A stretch of DNA of 54,871 nucleotides from an uncultured Lachnospiraceae bacterium (lineage in GTDB: Bacteria > Bacillota > Clostridia > Lachnospirales > Lachnospiraceae): NCBI GenBank assembly GCA_947644545.1, contig CANRZW010000025.1, positions 1-54,871 on the forward strand. Direction: 5' to 3'. Positions within the stretch are counted from its first letter, which is position 1, and each line of letters opens with the position of its first letter. Positions 25,152 through 33,636 of the stretch are shown in pieces. Both the position numbers and the translations under genes were made by a program. Below the pieces are notes generated by a model. That model had not been told where the DNA came from. It worked only from the letters and a program-made list of their open reading frames with translations, and did no database searches.

Positions 25152-26595
25152 GCTGCGCCTCCTTTCCCTCTTCCCGCAAAAGGAAGCTCACCGTCGTTCC
25201 CTGTCCCGGCGTGCTTTCGATCTCAAGTCTGCTTCCGTGCAGCGCCAGGATCTCCGTACAGAGCGCCAGACCCAGACCGGCGCCGTTTCTGCTGCGCGCC
25301 CTGGATTTATCCACCATATAGAATGCCTGCGTAACCCTGGATATCTCTTCTGCCGGAATCCCAATGCCATGATCCCTGACGCCGAACCAATATCCCTTCT
25401 TGTCTTCCTTCTCCCGTTTTGCAGACGCCGGCTCCACCACATGCCCGCTGATCTCGATCCTGCTGCCCGGCTCCGAAGCCTTGCAGGCATTGTCAATCAG
25501 ATTCACAAGCACCGTCTGGATCAGGCTGATGTCTGCCGTCACCACAGCCGGTTCATAGGAAAACTGAAAGTCCATATCCTCCTTTGGCAGAAACATATTC
25601 CGCAGATACTCGAATAACGTCTCTGTGGCCGCCTTCTGCAGCCTTGCCCCTTCCTTCTTCGTCACCATAATATCCAACAGCCGCAGCGACATGGTCTCCA
25701 GACGTTTGCCCTCCGTGTAGATATAATTGGCGGAGCGGAAACTTTTCTCCTCGTCTAATTTCCGGGACCGCAGCATATCCGCGTAACCGATGATGGAGGT
25801 CAGCGGCGTCTTAAGCTCATGGGCAAAGGCCCCCACAAACTCTTCCCGCGACTGCACTTCCTCTTCCAGCTGATCGATCGTCTTCTCTAACGCCTCCGAC
25901 ATATGGTTAAAATCCTGCGTCAGCTGTCCAAGCTCGTCATTGCTGACCTGTTCGGCCCGGTATCCGTAGTCTCCCGCCGCCATCTCTCTGGTCGCCTTCA
26001 TCAGCAGACGGATCGGTTTCGTCAGTCTTGACGCAATAAAATGCATGATCACGATCCCCAGCGCCAGCATCAATACCATCAGCCTGCGGTAGACCGTAAA
26101 CCCTGTCTCTCTCTCCGCAAAGACCTGGGACACATCCCTGAGCGTTTCCAGATACAGAACCCTGCCCAGCGCATTGACACTGCTGCCCGTCTGGATATAA
26201 TAACGCTCTCCCTGCCGTATCACGCGGTATGCATAGCGGTTTTCCTCCGTCTCCTCCAGCAGGGCGTCGTCCGCCTCGAAACCGTCACTGGCATAAAGCA
26301 CCTTCTTCTCTTCATCGGAAAGCCGCAGCAGGCGTCCGCTGCCCTGCCCGCTGGTTTCCAGATTCGAGGCGATCTGCTCCACGGACCCGTCCTGTAACAG
26401 ATCATATTTCAACGGCACGTTCAGGGCCGCCGTCTGAAAGGCAAACCGCAGTATGCTGTTCTCATCAAGCGCCTGTCCGACCTCCCGCTCCAATGAAGTG
26501 CGAAATACATAATTCACGAAATAGAATCCGCTTAAGCCCAACGTGATCGCGATGATAATCGTCGTCCAAAGCAACAACTTCCGGGAAAATTTCAT
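25132..26595 (-). CDS. Sensor histidine kinase with HAMP domain
   Basis: The 487-residue kinase has a first membrane helix (about 8-28), an extracytoplasmic sensor domain, a second helix near 175-195, HAMP (RLTKPIRLLMKATREMAAGD), and HisKA with phospho-acceptor FAHELKTPLTSIIGYADML. HATPase_c has the N box (NLIDNACKA), G1 (VRDHGIGIP) and G2 (RNGAGLGLALC). It should autophosphorylate and transfer to the adjacent OmpR-type regulator, 67 nt upstream. The sensor domain was not recognised. The stop overlaps the next gene, which encodes a membrane partner. Confidence 0.92.
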   Translation of the reverse strand: MKFSRKLLLWTTIIIAITLGLSGFYFVNYVFRTSLEREVGQALDENSILRFAFQTAALNVPLKYDLLQDGSVEQIASNLETSGQGSGRLLRLSDEEKKVLYASDGFEADDALLEETEENRYAYRVIRQGERYYIQTGSSVNALGRVLYLETLRDVSQVFAERETGFTVYRRLMVLMLALGIVIMHFIASRLTKPIRLLMKATREMAAGDYGYRAEQVSNDELGQLTQDFNHMSEALEKTIDQLEEEVQSREEFVGAFAHELKTPLTSIIGYADMLRSRKLDEEKSFRSANYIYTEGKRLETMSLRLLDIMVTKKEGARLQKAATETLFEYLRNMFLPKEDMDFQFSYEPAVVTADISLIQTVLVNLIDNACKASEPGSRIEISGHVVEPASAKREKEDKKGYWFGVRDHGIGIPAEEISRVTQAFYMVDKSRARSRNGAGLGLALCTEILALHGSRLEIESTPGQGTTVSFLLREEGKEAQHEESHV

Positions 26596-26662
26596 TTTCT
26601 ATATCCATGCCCTTCCCATAGCCTGCAGTCAACTGCATCGGCATTCCCTAACATTATAACGG

Positions 26663-27316
26663 CTACAGCTCCAGCCGATATCCCACCTTATACACCGCCA
26701 CCAGGCTCTTCTCCCAGCCCAGTTTCTTCCTGAGCCTCTGCACATGAAGATCCAGCGTCCTGCTGTTGGCGAAGTACTCGTCGTCCCAGACCCGCTCATA
26801 CAAATTCTCGCGGAACAACGCCACGTTGCGGTTTTCCACAAAGAGCTGCATCAGGTCAAATTCCTTGCTGGTCAGCGAAACCGGGCTGCCTCCCCGCTTC
26901 ACCCTTCTCGCCTCCACGTCGATCTCCACATCTCCCAGTGCTATCACCTTATCGGTCTTATTATATCTGCGCAGAACCGCCTCCACCCTGGCAAGCAGCT
27001 CCGTCACGTCAAAAGGCTTAATCAGGTAATCGTCCGCTCCCAGCTTAAGCCCCTTGACCCGGTCCTTCACCTCATGTTTCGCCGAGATAAAAATCACCGG
27101 CACCTTATAAGGCTTGATATATTCCATAACATCATAACCGTCCGCCCCCGGCAGCATAATATCCAGCAGCACCAGGTCAAAGGCGTTCTTCTCCACTGCC
27201 TCTATGGCCGCCAGACCGTCCTGCACCGCCACGCAGGAATACCCTGCCGACGACAGGTTCATATCGATCAGGTCACAGATCGGTTTTTCATCATCCACGA
27301 TCAGTATTTTAATCAT
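26663..27316 (-). CDS. OmpR/PhoB-family response regulator
   Basis: The 217-residue regulator has a receiver domain (KILIVDDEKPICDLI; phospho-acceptor in VLLDIMLPGADGYDVMEY near residue 52; lysine in KPFDVTELLARV) and a winged-helix domain (VSLTSKEFDLMQLFVENRN, then YERVWDDEYFANSRTLDLHV). It pairs with the downstream histidine kinase. A likely target is the amidase-deacetylase promoter with its 22-nt repeats. Start: ATG with GGGGGTGTAGGT upstream; a weak TTGCAC promoter lies in the 87-nt gap to the preceding gene. Confidence 0.92.
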   Translation of the reverse strand: MIKILIVDDEKPICDLIDMNLSSAGYSCVAVQDGLAAIEAVEKNAFDLVLLDIMLPGADGYDVMEYIKPYKVPVIFISAKHEVKDRVKGLKLGADDYLIKPFDVTELLARVEAVLRRYNKTDKVIALGDVEIDVEARRVKRGGSPVSLTSKEFDLMQLFVENRNVALFRENLYERVWDDEYFANSRTLDLHVQRLRKKLGWEKSLVAVYKVGYRLEL

Positions 27317-27403
27317 ACCTACACCCCCTTCTCCTCTTCGACCCTTATTCCAAACGAAAAACCGGGTGCAAATATCATGTCATACACTTAACGATTCTTA
27401 TCA

Positions 27404-28570
27404 TCATGATTCCGGACTCCATCCCCAATAGGCTCTCGCCTTCTCTACAAGCTCCGCCACCGTGTCCTCCTCACTGCAGTGAACCTTCCGCTTCACTTCC
27501 GTATCCGTCTCGAAACCGCTGGTCCGCTGGTAATAGATCTGATAATCACTTTCGATCACCACCTCATCCACACTGCCCTCATAGCTGTACCTGGCAAATA
27601 CCAGAAGATCCTTCATGCCGTCCCCATCAATGTCCCGACAGGTGATTCCCTTGAGCGCATACAGATTATCGTAATCCCCCATGGGCTGAAAGCTCCAGAC
27701 GATATTCCCCTGCTCATCCACCAAATAGATCATGAAAATCGAGAACTCCGCAATCGTATAACTTCCCGGCATGACCTCCAGATGGCCCAGCTTCTCAAAC
27801 TGCCTGAAATAATCCTGCTCCTTCGTAATGACAAAGCCATTCCTGAGCAGCTCCGTCTTCGTGGACGCCGTATACAGAAATTCCGCCGAACGTCCGTCCC
27901 TGACATAGGCGATGATGCTTTCCGCACTCTTGTTCATCCCGAAGCGGTTGATCTTGTCCGAGATCCGGTAATCCCGATAGAACCCCTTTTCCCCCTGAAA
28001 AAGCACGTCCCCGATCTTATAGTCCCTGCCGGCATATCCGCCCGTCTTATTCCTGCAGGTGACGATCAGCACGATATCCATCCGCCCGTCCCGGTTCAGA
28101 TCCTGGAATGAAACGGCGCCGATCTCCACCACCGGCTGCTCCAGCGTCCCTACGTTCCGGCTGTTGGCCGCCAGCTGATCCGTCCGGTACGCCACGGTTC
28201 CGTCGTCCTTGGTAAAGAAAAGCGCCAGCCTCTGATACCGCTCGTCCATAGCAGGCACCAACAGGATCTCGCCATAGCAATCCGTTTCCAGAGGAAAGAT
28301 CTGATCCTCGATCACGGTAAAACCGCTGCCCGCGATCTCCGACCGCCGATTGATCCCGTTCAAACGCCCCTGATACTCCTCGTACGCCTCCAGCACCTGC
28401 CGGTCCGCGTCCTTTTGCGTCTTAGACGCGTCTTCTTTCGCCGCCGCAGGCATTCCAAGGCCGACACACAGCGCCGCCACGGCAATCACCATCCCTATGT
28501 ATCTGCCCAGTCTCTCTCTCTTCTGCAATGCCTGCACCTGCTTTTTCCTCTGTATCTTACGCTCTGTCAT
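27404..28570 (-). CDS. Secreted or anchored protein with VCBS/FG-GAP-like calcium loops
   Basis: The 388-residue protein has a basic N-terminus and a hydrophobic segment (about 24-44) ending in AAAKEDA, a plausible signal peptidase site. Two Asp-rich loops, FQDLNRDGRMDIVLIV and CRDIDGDGMKDLLVFA, match the calcium-binding repeat of FG-GAP/VCBS beta-propellers. The length would give only a partial propeller. It lies 29 nt downstream of purB and 87 nt upstream of the response regulator. A surface sensor or ligand-binding role for the two-component module is possible but unproven. Confidence 0.75.
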   Translation of the reverse strand: MTERKIQRKKQVQALQKRERLGRYIGMVIAVAALCVGLGMPAAAKEDASKTQKDADRQVLEAYEEYQGRLNGINRRSEIAGSGFTVIEDQIFPLETDCYGEILLVPAMDERYQRLALFFTKDDGTVAYRTDQLAANSRNVGTLEQPVVEIGAVSFQDLNRDGRMDIVLIVTCRNKTGGYAGRDYKIGDVLFQGEKGFYRDYRISDKINRFGMNKSAESIIAYVRDGRSAEFLYTASTKTELLRNGFVITKEQDYFRQFEKLGHLEVMPGSYTIAEFSIFMIYLVDEQGNIVWSFQPMGDYDNLYALKGITCRDIDGDGMKDLLVFARYSYEGSVDEVVIESDYQIYYQRTSGFETDTEVKRKVHCSEEDTVAELVEKARAYWGWSPES

Positions 28571-28599
28571 CCGGTATCGGGTTTCGCTTCTCTGATCAT

Positions 28600-30051
28600 C
28601 TACACGGTAATCTCCGCCGTCACTCCAAGCAGCTCTTCATTCTCCTTAAGGATCGGCCGCACGACTTCCTCCAGGAACTTCTCCACCTGCAGCGGGGCAC
28701 GGCCCACATATTTCTTCGGATCCATCGTCTCCAAAAGCGCCTCCTCAGACAGGTTGAATGCCGGATCGGCCGCGATCAGCGCGAGCAGATCATTCTCCTT
28801 ACCGTCCCGCTTCACATGGGCCCCGGCCTCCATGGACAATTCCCTGATCTTCTCATGCAGCTCCTGTCTGTTGCCGCCCTGCTTCACCGCATCCATCATG
28901 ATGTTCTCCGTCGCCATGAAGGGCAGCTCGCTCATAAGCCGCTTCGTGATCACCTTGTCATATACCACCAGTCCGTCCACCACATTCAGGCACAGATCCA
29001 GAATACCGTCCACCGCCAGGAAAGCTTCCGGAATCGACAGCCTCTTATTGGCGGAATCATCCAGCGTCCGCTCAAACCACTGAGTCGCCGAGGTAATGGC
29101 CGGATTCAACGCATCCACCATCACATACCGGGACAGGGAGGCGATCCGCTCACTCCGCATCGGATTGCGCTTGTAGGCCATGGCTGAGGATCCGATCTGA
29201 CTCTTCTCGAACGGTTCTTCCACCTCTTTCAAGTGCTGCAGCAGCCTGATATCATTGGACATCTTATGGGCCGAAGCCGCAATCCCGGCCAGCACATTGC
29301 ACACCCTCGTGTCCACCTTGCGGGAATAGGTCTGGCCCGAGACCGGATAACACTTCTCGAATCCCATCTTTGCCGCGATCATCGGATCGATCTTGTCGAT
29401 GGTCTCCTGATCCCCGTTAAATAATTCCAGGAACGAGGCCTGCGTCCCGGTAGTACCTTTGGACCCCAGCAGCTTCATCGTCGAGAGCACATAGTCCAGA
29501 TCCTCCAGATCCAGACAAAACTCCTGCGCCCAGAGTGTTGCCCGCTTCCCCACCGTCGTCGGCTGCGCGGGCTGGAAATGCGTGAAAGCCAGGGTGGGCA
29601 GTTCCTTATATTCCTCTGCGAACTTTGCAAGTTCTGCGATCACATTCACCAGCTTTTTCTTCACCAGGCGCAGCGCCTGCGTCATCACGATGATATCCGT
29701 ATTGTCCCCCACATAGCAGGAGGTCGCCCCCAGATGGATAATACCCGCTGCCTTCGGGCACTGCTTGCCGTAAGCATAGACATGGCTCATCACGTCATGC
29801 CGCACTTCCTTCTCCCGCGCCTTCGCCACATCATAATTGATGTCTTCCGCATGGGCTTTCAGTTCGTCGATCTGTTCTTTGGTGATGACCGGCTGCCCGT
29901 TCTGGCACAGCCCCAGCTCCATCTCCGTCTCCGCCAGCGCGATCCACAGCTTCCTCCACGTCCGGAACTTCATATCCGGTGAAAAGATATACTGCATCTC
30001 CCTGCTGGCATACCGCTCCGATAACGGGCTTACATATCTGTCTGTACTCAT
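28600..30051 (-). CDS. purB: Adenylosuccinate lyase
   Basis: The 483-residue fumarase/aspartase-superfamily enzyme has signature GSSAMAYKRNPMRSERI with the catalytic serine loop, THFQPAQPTTVGKR, and STDRYVSPLSERYAS at the start. It splits adenylosuccinate to AMP and SAICAR to AICAR in purine synthesis. Length is normal. It follows a four-gene cluster of unknown function on the same strand by 53 nt and precedes the FG-GAP protein gene by 29 nt. No purine riboswitch was recognised. Confidence 0.95.
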   Translation of the reverse strand: MSTDRYVSPLSERYASREMQYIFSPDMKFRTWRKLWIALAETEMELGLCQNGQPVITKEQIDELKAHAEDINYDVAKAREKEVRHDVMSHVYAYGKQCPKAAGIIHLGATSCYVGDNTDIIVMTQALRLVKKKLVNVIAELAKFAEEYKELPTLAFTHFQPAQPTTVGKRATLWAQEFCLDLEDLDYVLSTMKLLGSKGTTGTQASFLELFNGDQETIDKIDPMIAAKMGFEKCYPVSGQTYSRKVDTRVCNVLAGIAASAHKMSNDIRLLQHLKEVEEPFEKSQIGSSAMAYKRNPMRSERIASLSRYVMVDALNPAITSATQWFERTLDDSANKRLSIPEAFLAVDGILDLCLNVVDGLVVYDKVITKRLMSELPFMATENIMMDAVKQGGNRQELHEKIRELSMEAGAHVKRDGKENDLLALIAADPAFNLSEEALLETMDPKKYVGRAPLQVEKFLEEVVRPILKENEELLGVTAEITV

Positions 30052-30104
30052 CTTATCTTATCCTCCATCCTCTTTATGGCTACCTTATTCTCCCGGTATA
30101 ACGC

Positions 30105-31304
30105 TCATGATTCCGCACCGCGCTTCTCAACGTTTTTCTCATACTCCTCCACGGCTTTCATGATCTCCTCCGCATACTGCGGATACTTTTCCACCAGCTC
30201 CCTGATCTCCTTCTGGGAGCCGCCGGCCACGACCTCTCTGTTGTAATCCATCCTGCGGCGCAGGGACTGTCTTCTGATAATCAGATTATGCCTGATCTCC
30301 ACCATTTCCTTACGATCCAGAATCGCTTCTGTCTGATGCAGCCATATCGCCGGATCCTTGATCTGATAGCATTTCAGCATCTGCAGCAGTTCCCGCTCAT
30401 TATAATCCAGGTCCCGTTCCGCTTTCCGGAGACTCTCACGCTCCGCCTTTTCCGTCTGATAATTCCGGAACTGATCCAACAGTTCCTTCGCGCTGCTCAC
30501 ACCGTATTTCAGCTGCAGGTAATCCAGCAGATTCGTGTTATTGACATACCTGATCTTGACTTTATTCTGTAGAAGAATGATCTTATTGATCCCGTTCTCC
30601 ACCCGGAGCAGCTCACGCCTGGCGTCCAGATGCTTGACATAGATGATCGTAATCGCACCGGCAGCCGCAGCCGCGGTCAGCAGATATCCCACCTGCGTAT
30701 CCATATCCAGGAAAAACTGCAGCAGCAAAAGAAGTACTACACACAGTCCCAACGCCACAACACAGATTATCGCCATGCCCCTTGTGTCTGCGATCGTGCC
30801 CATCACCTCGTTCTTGCGGTACAGATACGCATGTTTCTCGCCGTCCAGACGTCCCAGATCCTGTTTGATCAGATTCTGATATTCTTCCGCCTCACTCAGC
30901 TTTTCGTATGCCTCGTCCACCTCATCGGCCAGCCGCTCCATAAGATGATACTTTTCCTCGCTGATCCGGCGCGGCCGCTCCATAAAGTCTGCCTTGCTGT
31001 CCTGCAGGGCCGCAACTCTGCCGGCACATTCCTTCAGCTGCTCGCTCTCCTCCTGCGGCAGCGCCTCAATCTCCTCCATATCTTTCAGATAGGAGGTCAC
31101 CATGTCATATTCATAAGTCAGATTTTCCAGTTCTTTTGTGGCATCCGCCATTTTTTCCAGACAGCTTTTCACATAATCTTCCCGCTGCTCTTTATTATCA
31201 TAATCGACCGGATGCTCTGCGCCTAACTCTTCCCAGCTCTCCTCCTGGAACTCATCCGTGTTATCCTTATGAAATTTGTTCTTTAACTTTTTAATCCATC
31301 CCAT
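30105..31304 (-). CDS. Two-TM coiled-coil membrane protein of the DUF5716/DUF5717-like cluster
   Basis: The 399-residue protein is of unrecognised family. The N-terminal half (about 35-165) is a long acidic coiled coil. Two membrane helices at about 172-192 (MAIICVVALGLCVVLLLLLQF) and 202-222 form a hairpin, and a second coiled coil (about 225-390) follows. Both ends would be cytoplasmic. It is the last gene of a four-gene cluster with a giant helical protein, an actin-like protein and a repeat protein, so it may anchor that complex at the membrane. Gap to the upstream gene is 41 nt. Confidence 0.75.
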   Translation of the reverse strand: MGWIKKLKNKFHKDNTDEFQEESWEELGAEHPVDYDNKEQREDYVKSCLEKMADATKELENLTYEYDMVTSYLKDMEEIEALPQEESEQLKECAGRVAALQDSKADFMERPRRISEEKYHLMERLADEVDEAYEKLSEAEEYQNLIKQDLGRLDGEKHAYLYRKNEVMGTIADTRGMAIICVVALGLCVVLLLLLQFFLDMDTQVGYLLTAAAAAGAITIIYVKHLDARRELLRVENGINKIILLQNKVKIRYVNNTNLLDYLQLKYGVSSAKELLDQFRNYQTEKAERESLRKAERDLDYNERELLQMLKCYQIKDPAIWLHQTEAILDRKEMVEIRHNLIIRRQSLRRRMDYNREVVAGGSQKEIRELVEKYPQYAEEIMKAVEEYEKNVEKRGAES

Positions 31305-31345
31305 TGTCTTTCCGCCTGTCTATATCTTTTCCTTATAATACTTCC

Positions 31346-32191
31346 CTATGATACATATCCCCGATACCGCTCTTTCAGTCCGTCTGTCAATTTCTCGACC
31401 TCCTGATAATACAAGGTATCATTTCCGGCAGTGCTGTTGCCCTCCTCCTTAAAAACCTGGAGCGTAAACAACATCCGGTTCTCGTCCGTCGCCTCAAACT
31501 GCCCGGATGCCTGCTCGATCCGCCGCTCTACCTGCAGGGAAGCATTGTGATATTCCGGATGCTCCCCGATAAAAGCAATATACTCCTTATCCTGGCTGGA
31601 CAGCCGCGCAGAGGTCAGATACAATGTCAGGCTCTCCTTTGCGCCATCCGCCTCATAGGCCTGCAGAAACCAGTCCGCCGCCTGCTTAAACATAAACAGC
31701 CGGGCATAGACCACCCCGATATTGTGCAGTACCTGCGCCATAAGCGTCCTGTCCGCTTCTTTGATCTGCGCGAGCAGCGCATAATACTGCTTCAATGCTC
31801 CATAGTATCTGCCGCTTTGCAGCATATAATCCGCCTTCGCTTTCCAGCGTTCCCAGGGGCTTAACCCTTCGTTTCCCCTGATGATCTCCTCTGTCCTTGC
31901 TATGACATCCGGCGGATAAAGATTCACATATTCCAGAATAATCCCTGCAAAGGCCGCAATGGACCCGTTTTGATTCAGCAGGGAATACAGGGCATGTGCC
32001 AGCTGGTTTAATCCGCATTCCTCATCCAGCCACTGTATCAGATCCCGCTGCATGATCTCCTCATCCAGCATCTGCGCCTTCTCCACAAGCAGATAACACA
32101 ATTCCTCAATGGAATATAAGTTGATATAAAATTTCTCCACGAAATAAGGTTTCCCGGCATATCTGCCCGTACCCAATATAATCTGTCCCAT
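31346..32191 (-). CDS. Helical-repeat (TPR-like) protein of the cluster
   Basis: The 281-residue protein has no recognised family. From about residue 115 the helix pairs look like TPR or related repeats: KADYMLQSGRYYGALKQYYA, then VLHNIGVVYARLFMFKQAAD, then FLQAYEADGAKESLTLYL. It starts MGQIILGTGRYAGKPYFVEK. The frame is open 17 codons further up, but that would overlap the upstream gene; ATG at 32191 has AAAGGAC upstream and leaves a 23-nt gap. It is probably cytoplasmic and acts as a protein-binding scaffold for its neighbours. Confidence 0.7.
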   Translation of the reverse strand: MGQIILGTGRYAGKPYFVEKFYINLYSIEELCYLLVEKAQMLDEEIMQRDLIQWLDEECGLNQLAHALYSLLNQNGSIAAFAGIILEYVNLYPPDVIARTEEIIRGNEGLSPWERWKAKADYMLQSGRYYGALKQYYALLAQIKEADRTLMAQVLHNIGVVYARLFMFKQAADWFLQAYEADGAKESLTLYLTSARLSSQDKEYIAFIGEHPEYHNASLQVERRIEQASGQFEATDENRMLFTLQVFKEEGNSTAGNDTLYYQEVEKLTDGLKERYRGYVS

Positions 32192-32214
32192 TCTCTTTAG
32201 TCCTTTGTACGCTC

Positions 32215-33480
32215 TTATGGTACCTGAAAGGATTCCTCCCATACATTGCCGTTTGAAACAAACAACTCGCCAAATCCAAGATCAGACACTTTAACAACCA
32301 CCGTATCTGATGCACTCATCTTCATTTCCATATGATATCTTGTAAAAGGAGCCCTGCTCTCACACGCATCTGACAGCAAAATCTTCCTTGTCTCCACATT
32401 CTTACCGTTAAGCGGCGTGATCACCAGGGAAAACTCCTTCTCCTGTGAGAGCAGAAAATCACATTCCTTGTGTAACTCATACCAGTTCCTGCCGGCATCC
32501 AGGAGCGCATAGTAAGACTCCTTACCCTGCCGCATCACGTGAATGCCGATATTGGCCTTCAACATATCCCTGCCAAGAAAAATATGATTCCTGCCGTTCT
32601 CACTTGGTTCTAACTTTTCTAACAGGCCATAGCAAGCGCCCCTGCTAAACAGGTTGTTTCCCTGGAAAACTCTCCTATTACGGCAGAGAAATTGCAGGGA
32701 TTTCTCCTGCCATCCGGCCCGAAATCCATCCCCCAGAAGATACACCGACGAGACAAATCTTCCCTCACACATCGCCTGCAGAATCCCCAGAAATCTCTCG
32801 TCCGCCAGATGAAAGGCATCCTCCCTGATCTTTTCCTCCTCCGTCTGGTCGGGTATCACAAGCGTCTCATACATCTGCTCTTCTATTAAAACCACCACCG
32901 GCGTGGTGCGCTTATTACACTCCATTCGATAGATCTTCAACCGCATGCCGTCATGCTCGCAGGCTATCACCTGATGATACCACAACTCTTCCGGCTGGTG
33001 CAGGATAAAAGAATAGAAGCTTTCCGTATGTCCCTGGAAATAAATATGCGGTGTCTTGAGGCCAAGGTTCGCCGATACCAATGACAAAACCTCCACCATC
33101 CTGTCATCCAGCTCATCCGCCGTAAACATAATCGCATCGATCTTCTCGACAGGCGCTATAAAGTTCATCAACGCCATGCTGCGCTTGATGAACAGGGTAA
33201 GCAGCGCCACCGGGTCATAAACCTCGCCGTCCAGTTCGATTTCTTCCCCCGCTCTCGCCAGAGCAGGGATGTTGTCCACCGGAAACATGTCCTCCTGTCC
33301 GGCATTCCTGACGGCGTCCTTGCCATAGTACCATTGGTTTACACCTTTGCGTTTACATAACATTGTCGGTATATTGTACTGTTTCGTCCCGACTACGGTC
33401 GCCACCGTATCCACATCCTCCTGCCCGTAGATACAATAACTGATCTGGGAATACCGCTCCCCGATATCATAGCCGACCAT
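32215..33480 (-). CDS. Actin/Hsp70-fold (ASKHA) protein, DUF5716-like
   Basis: The 421-residue protein starts MVGYDIGERYSQISYC, a phosphate-1 motif of the actin/Hsp70/FtsA superfamily. Around residue 250, VYLLGDGFRAGW and later NNLFSRGACYGLLEKL match the adenosine motif and the GAxxG helix of that fold, so ATP binding is likely. It corresponds to what is labelled DUF5716 in Lachnospiraceae. The upstream start 16 codons earlier is less likely than ATG at 33480, which has AAGGGAAG six nt before it. It sits between the giant protein and the TPR-like protein. The function is unknown; a membrane-associated assembly or chaperone-like ATPase is inference. Confidence 0.75.
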   Translation of the reverse strand: MVGYDIGERYSQISYCIYGQEDVDTVATVVGTKQYNIPTMLCKRKGVNQWYYGKDAVRNAGQEDMFPVDNIPALARAGEEIELDGEVYDPVALLTLFIKRSMALMNFIAPVEKIDAIMFTADELDDRMVEVLSLVSANLGLKTPHIYFQGHTESFYSFILHQPEELWYHQVIACEHDGMRLKIYRMECNKRTTPVVVLIEEQMYETLVIPDQTEEEKIREDAFHLADERFLGILQAMCEGRFVSSVYLLGDGFRAGWQEKSLQFLCRNRRVFQGNNLFSRGACYGLLEKLEPSENGRNHIFLGRDMLKANIGIHVMRQGKESYYALLDAGRNWYELHKECDFLLSQEKEFSLVITPLNGKNVETRKILLSDACESRAPFTRYHMEMKMSASDTVVVKVSDLGFGELFVSNGNVWEESFQVP

Positions 33481-33636
33481 TACGCTTCCCTTATGCAGTT
33501 TGTTCCCTTCCTTCCGCTCCAAGAACATCCTTGCCTGTCTCCCTCTCTTCCATATCCAAAACGCCCGCTCTAAACGCTTTGTGACAAATGCCGCCCGTAC
33601 ATTAGTGTACTGACACGTTCACATTTCGCCAAATGA

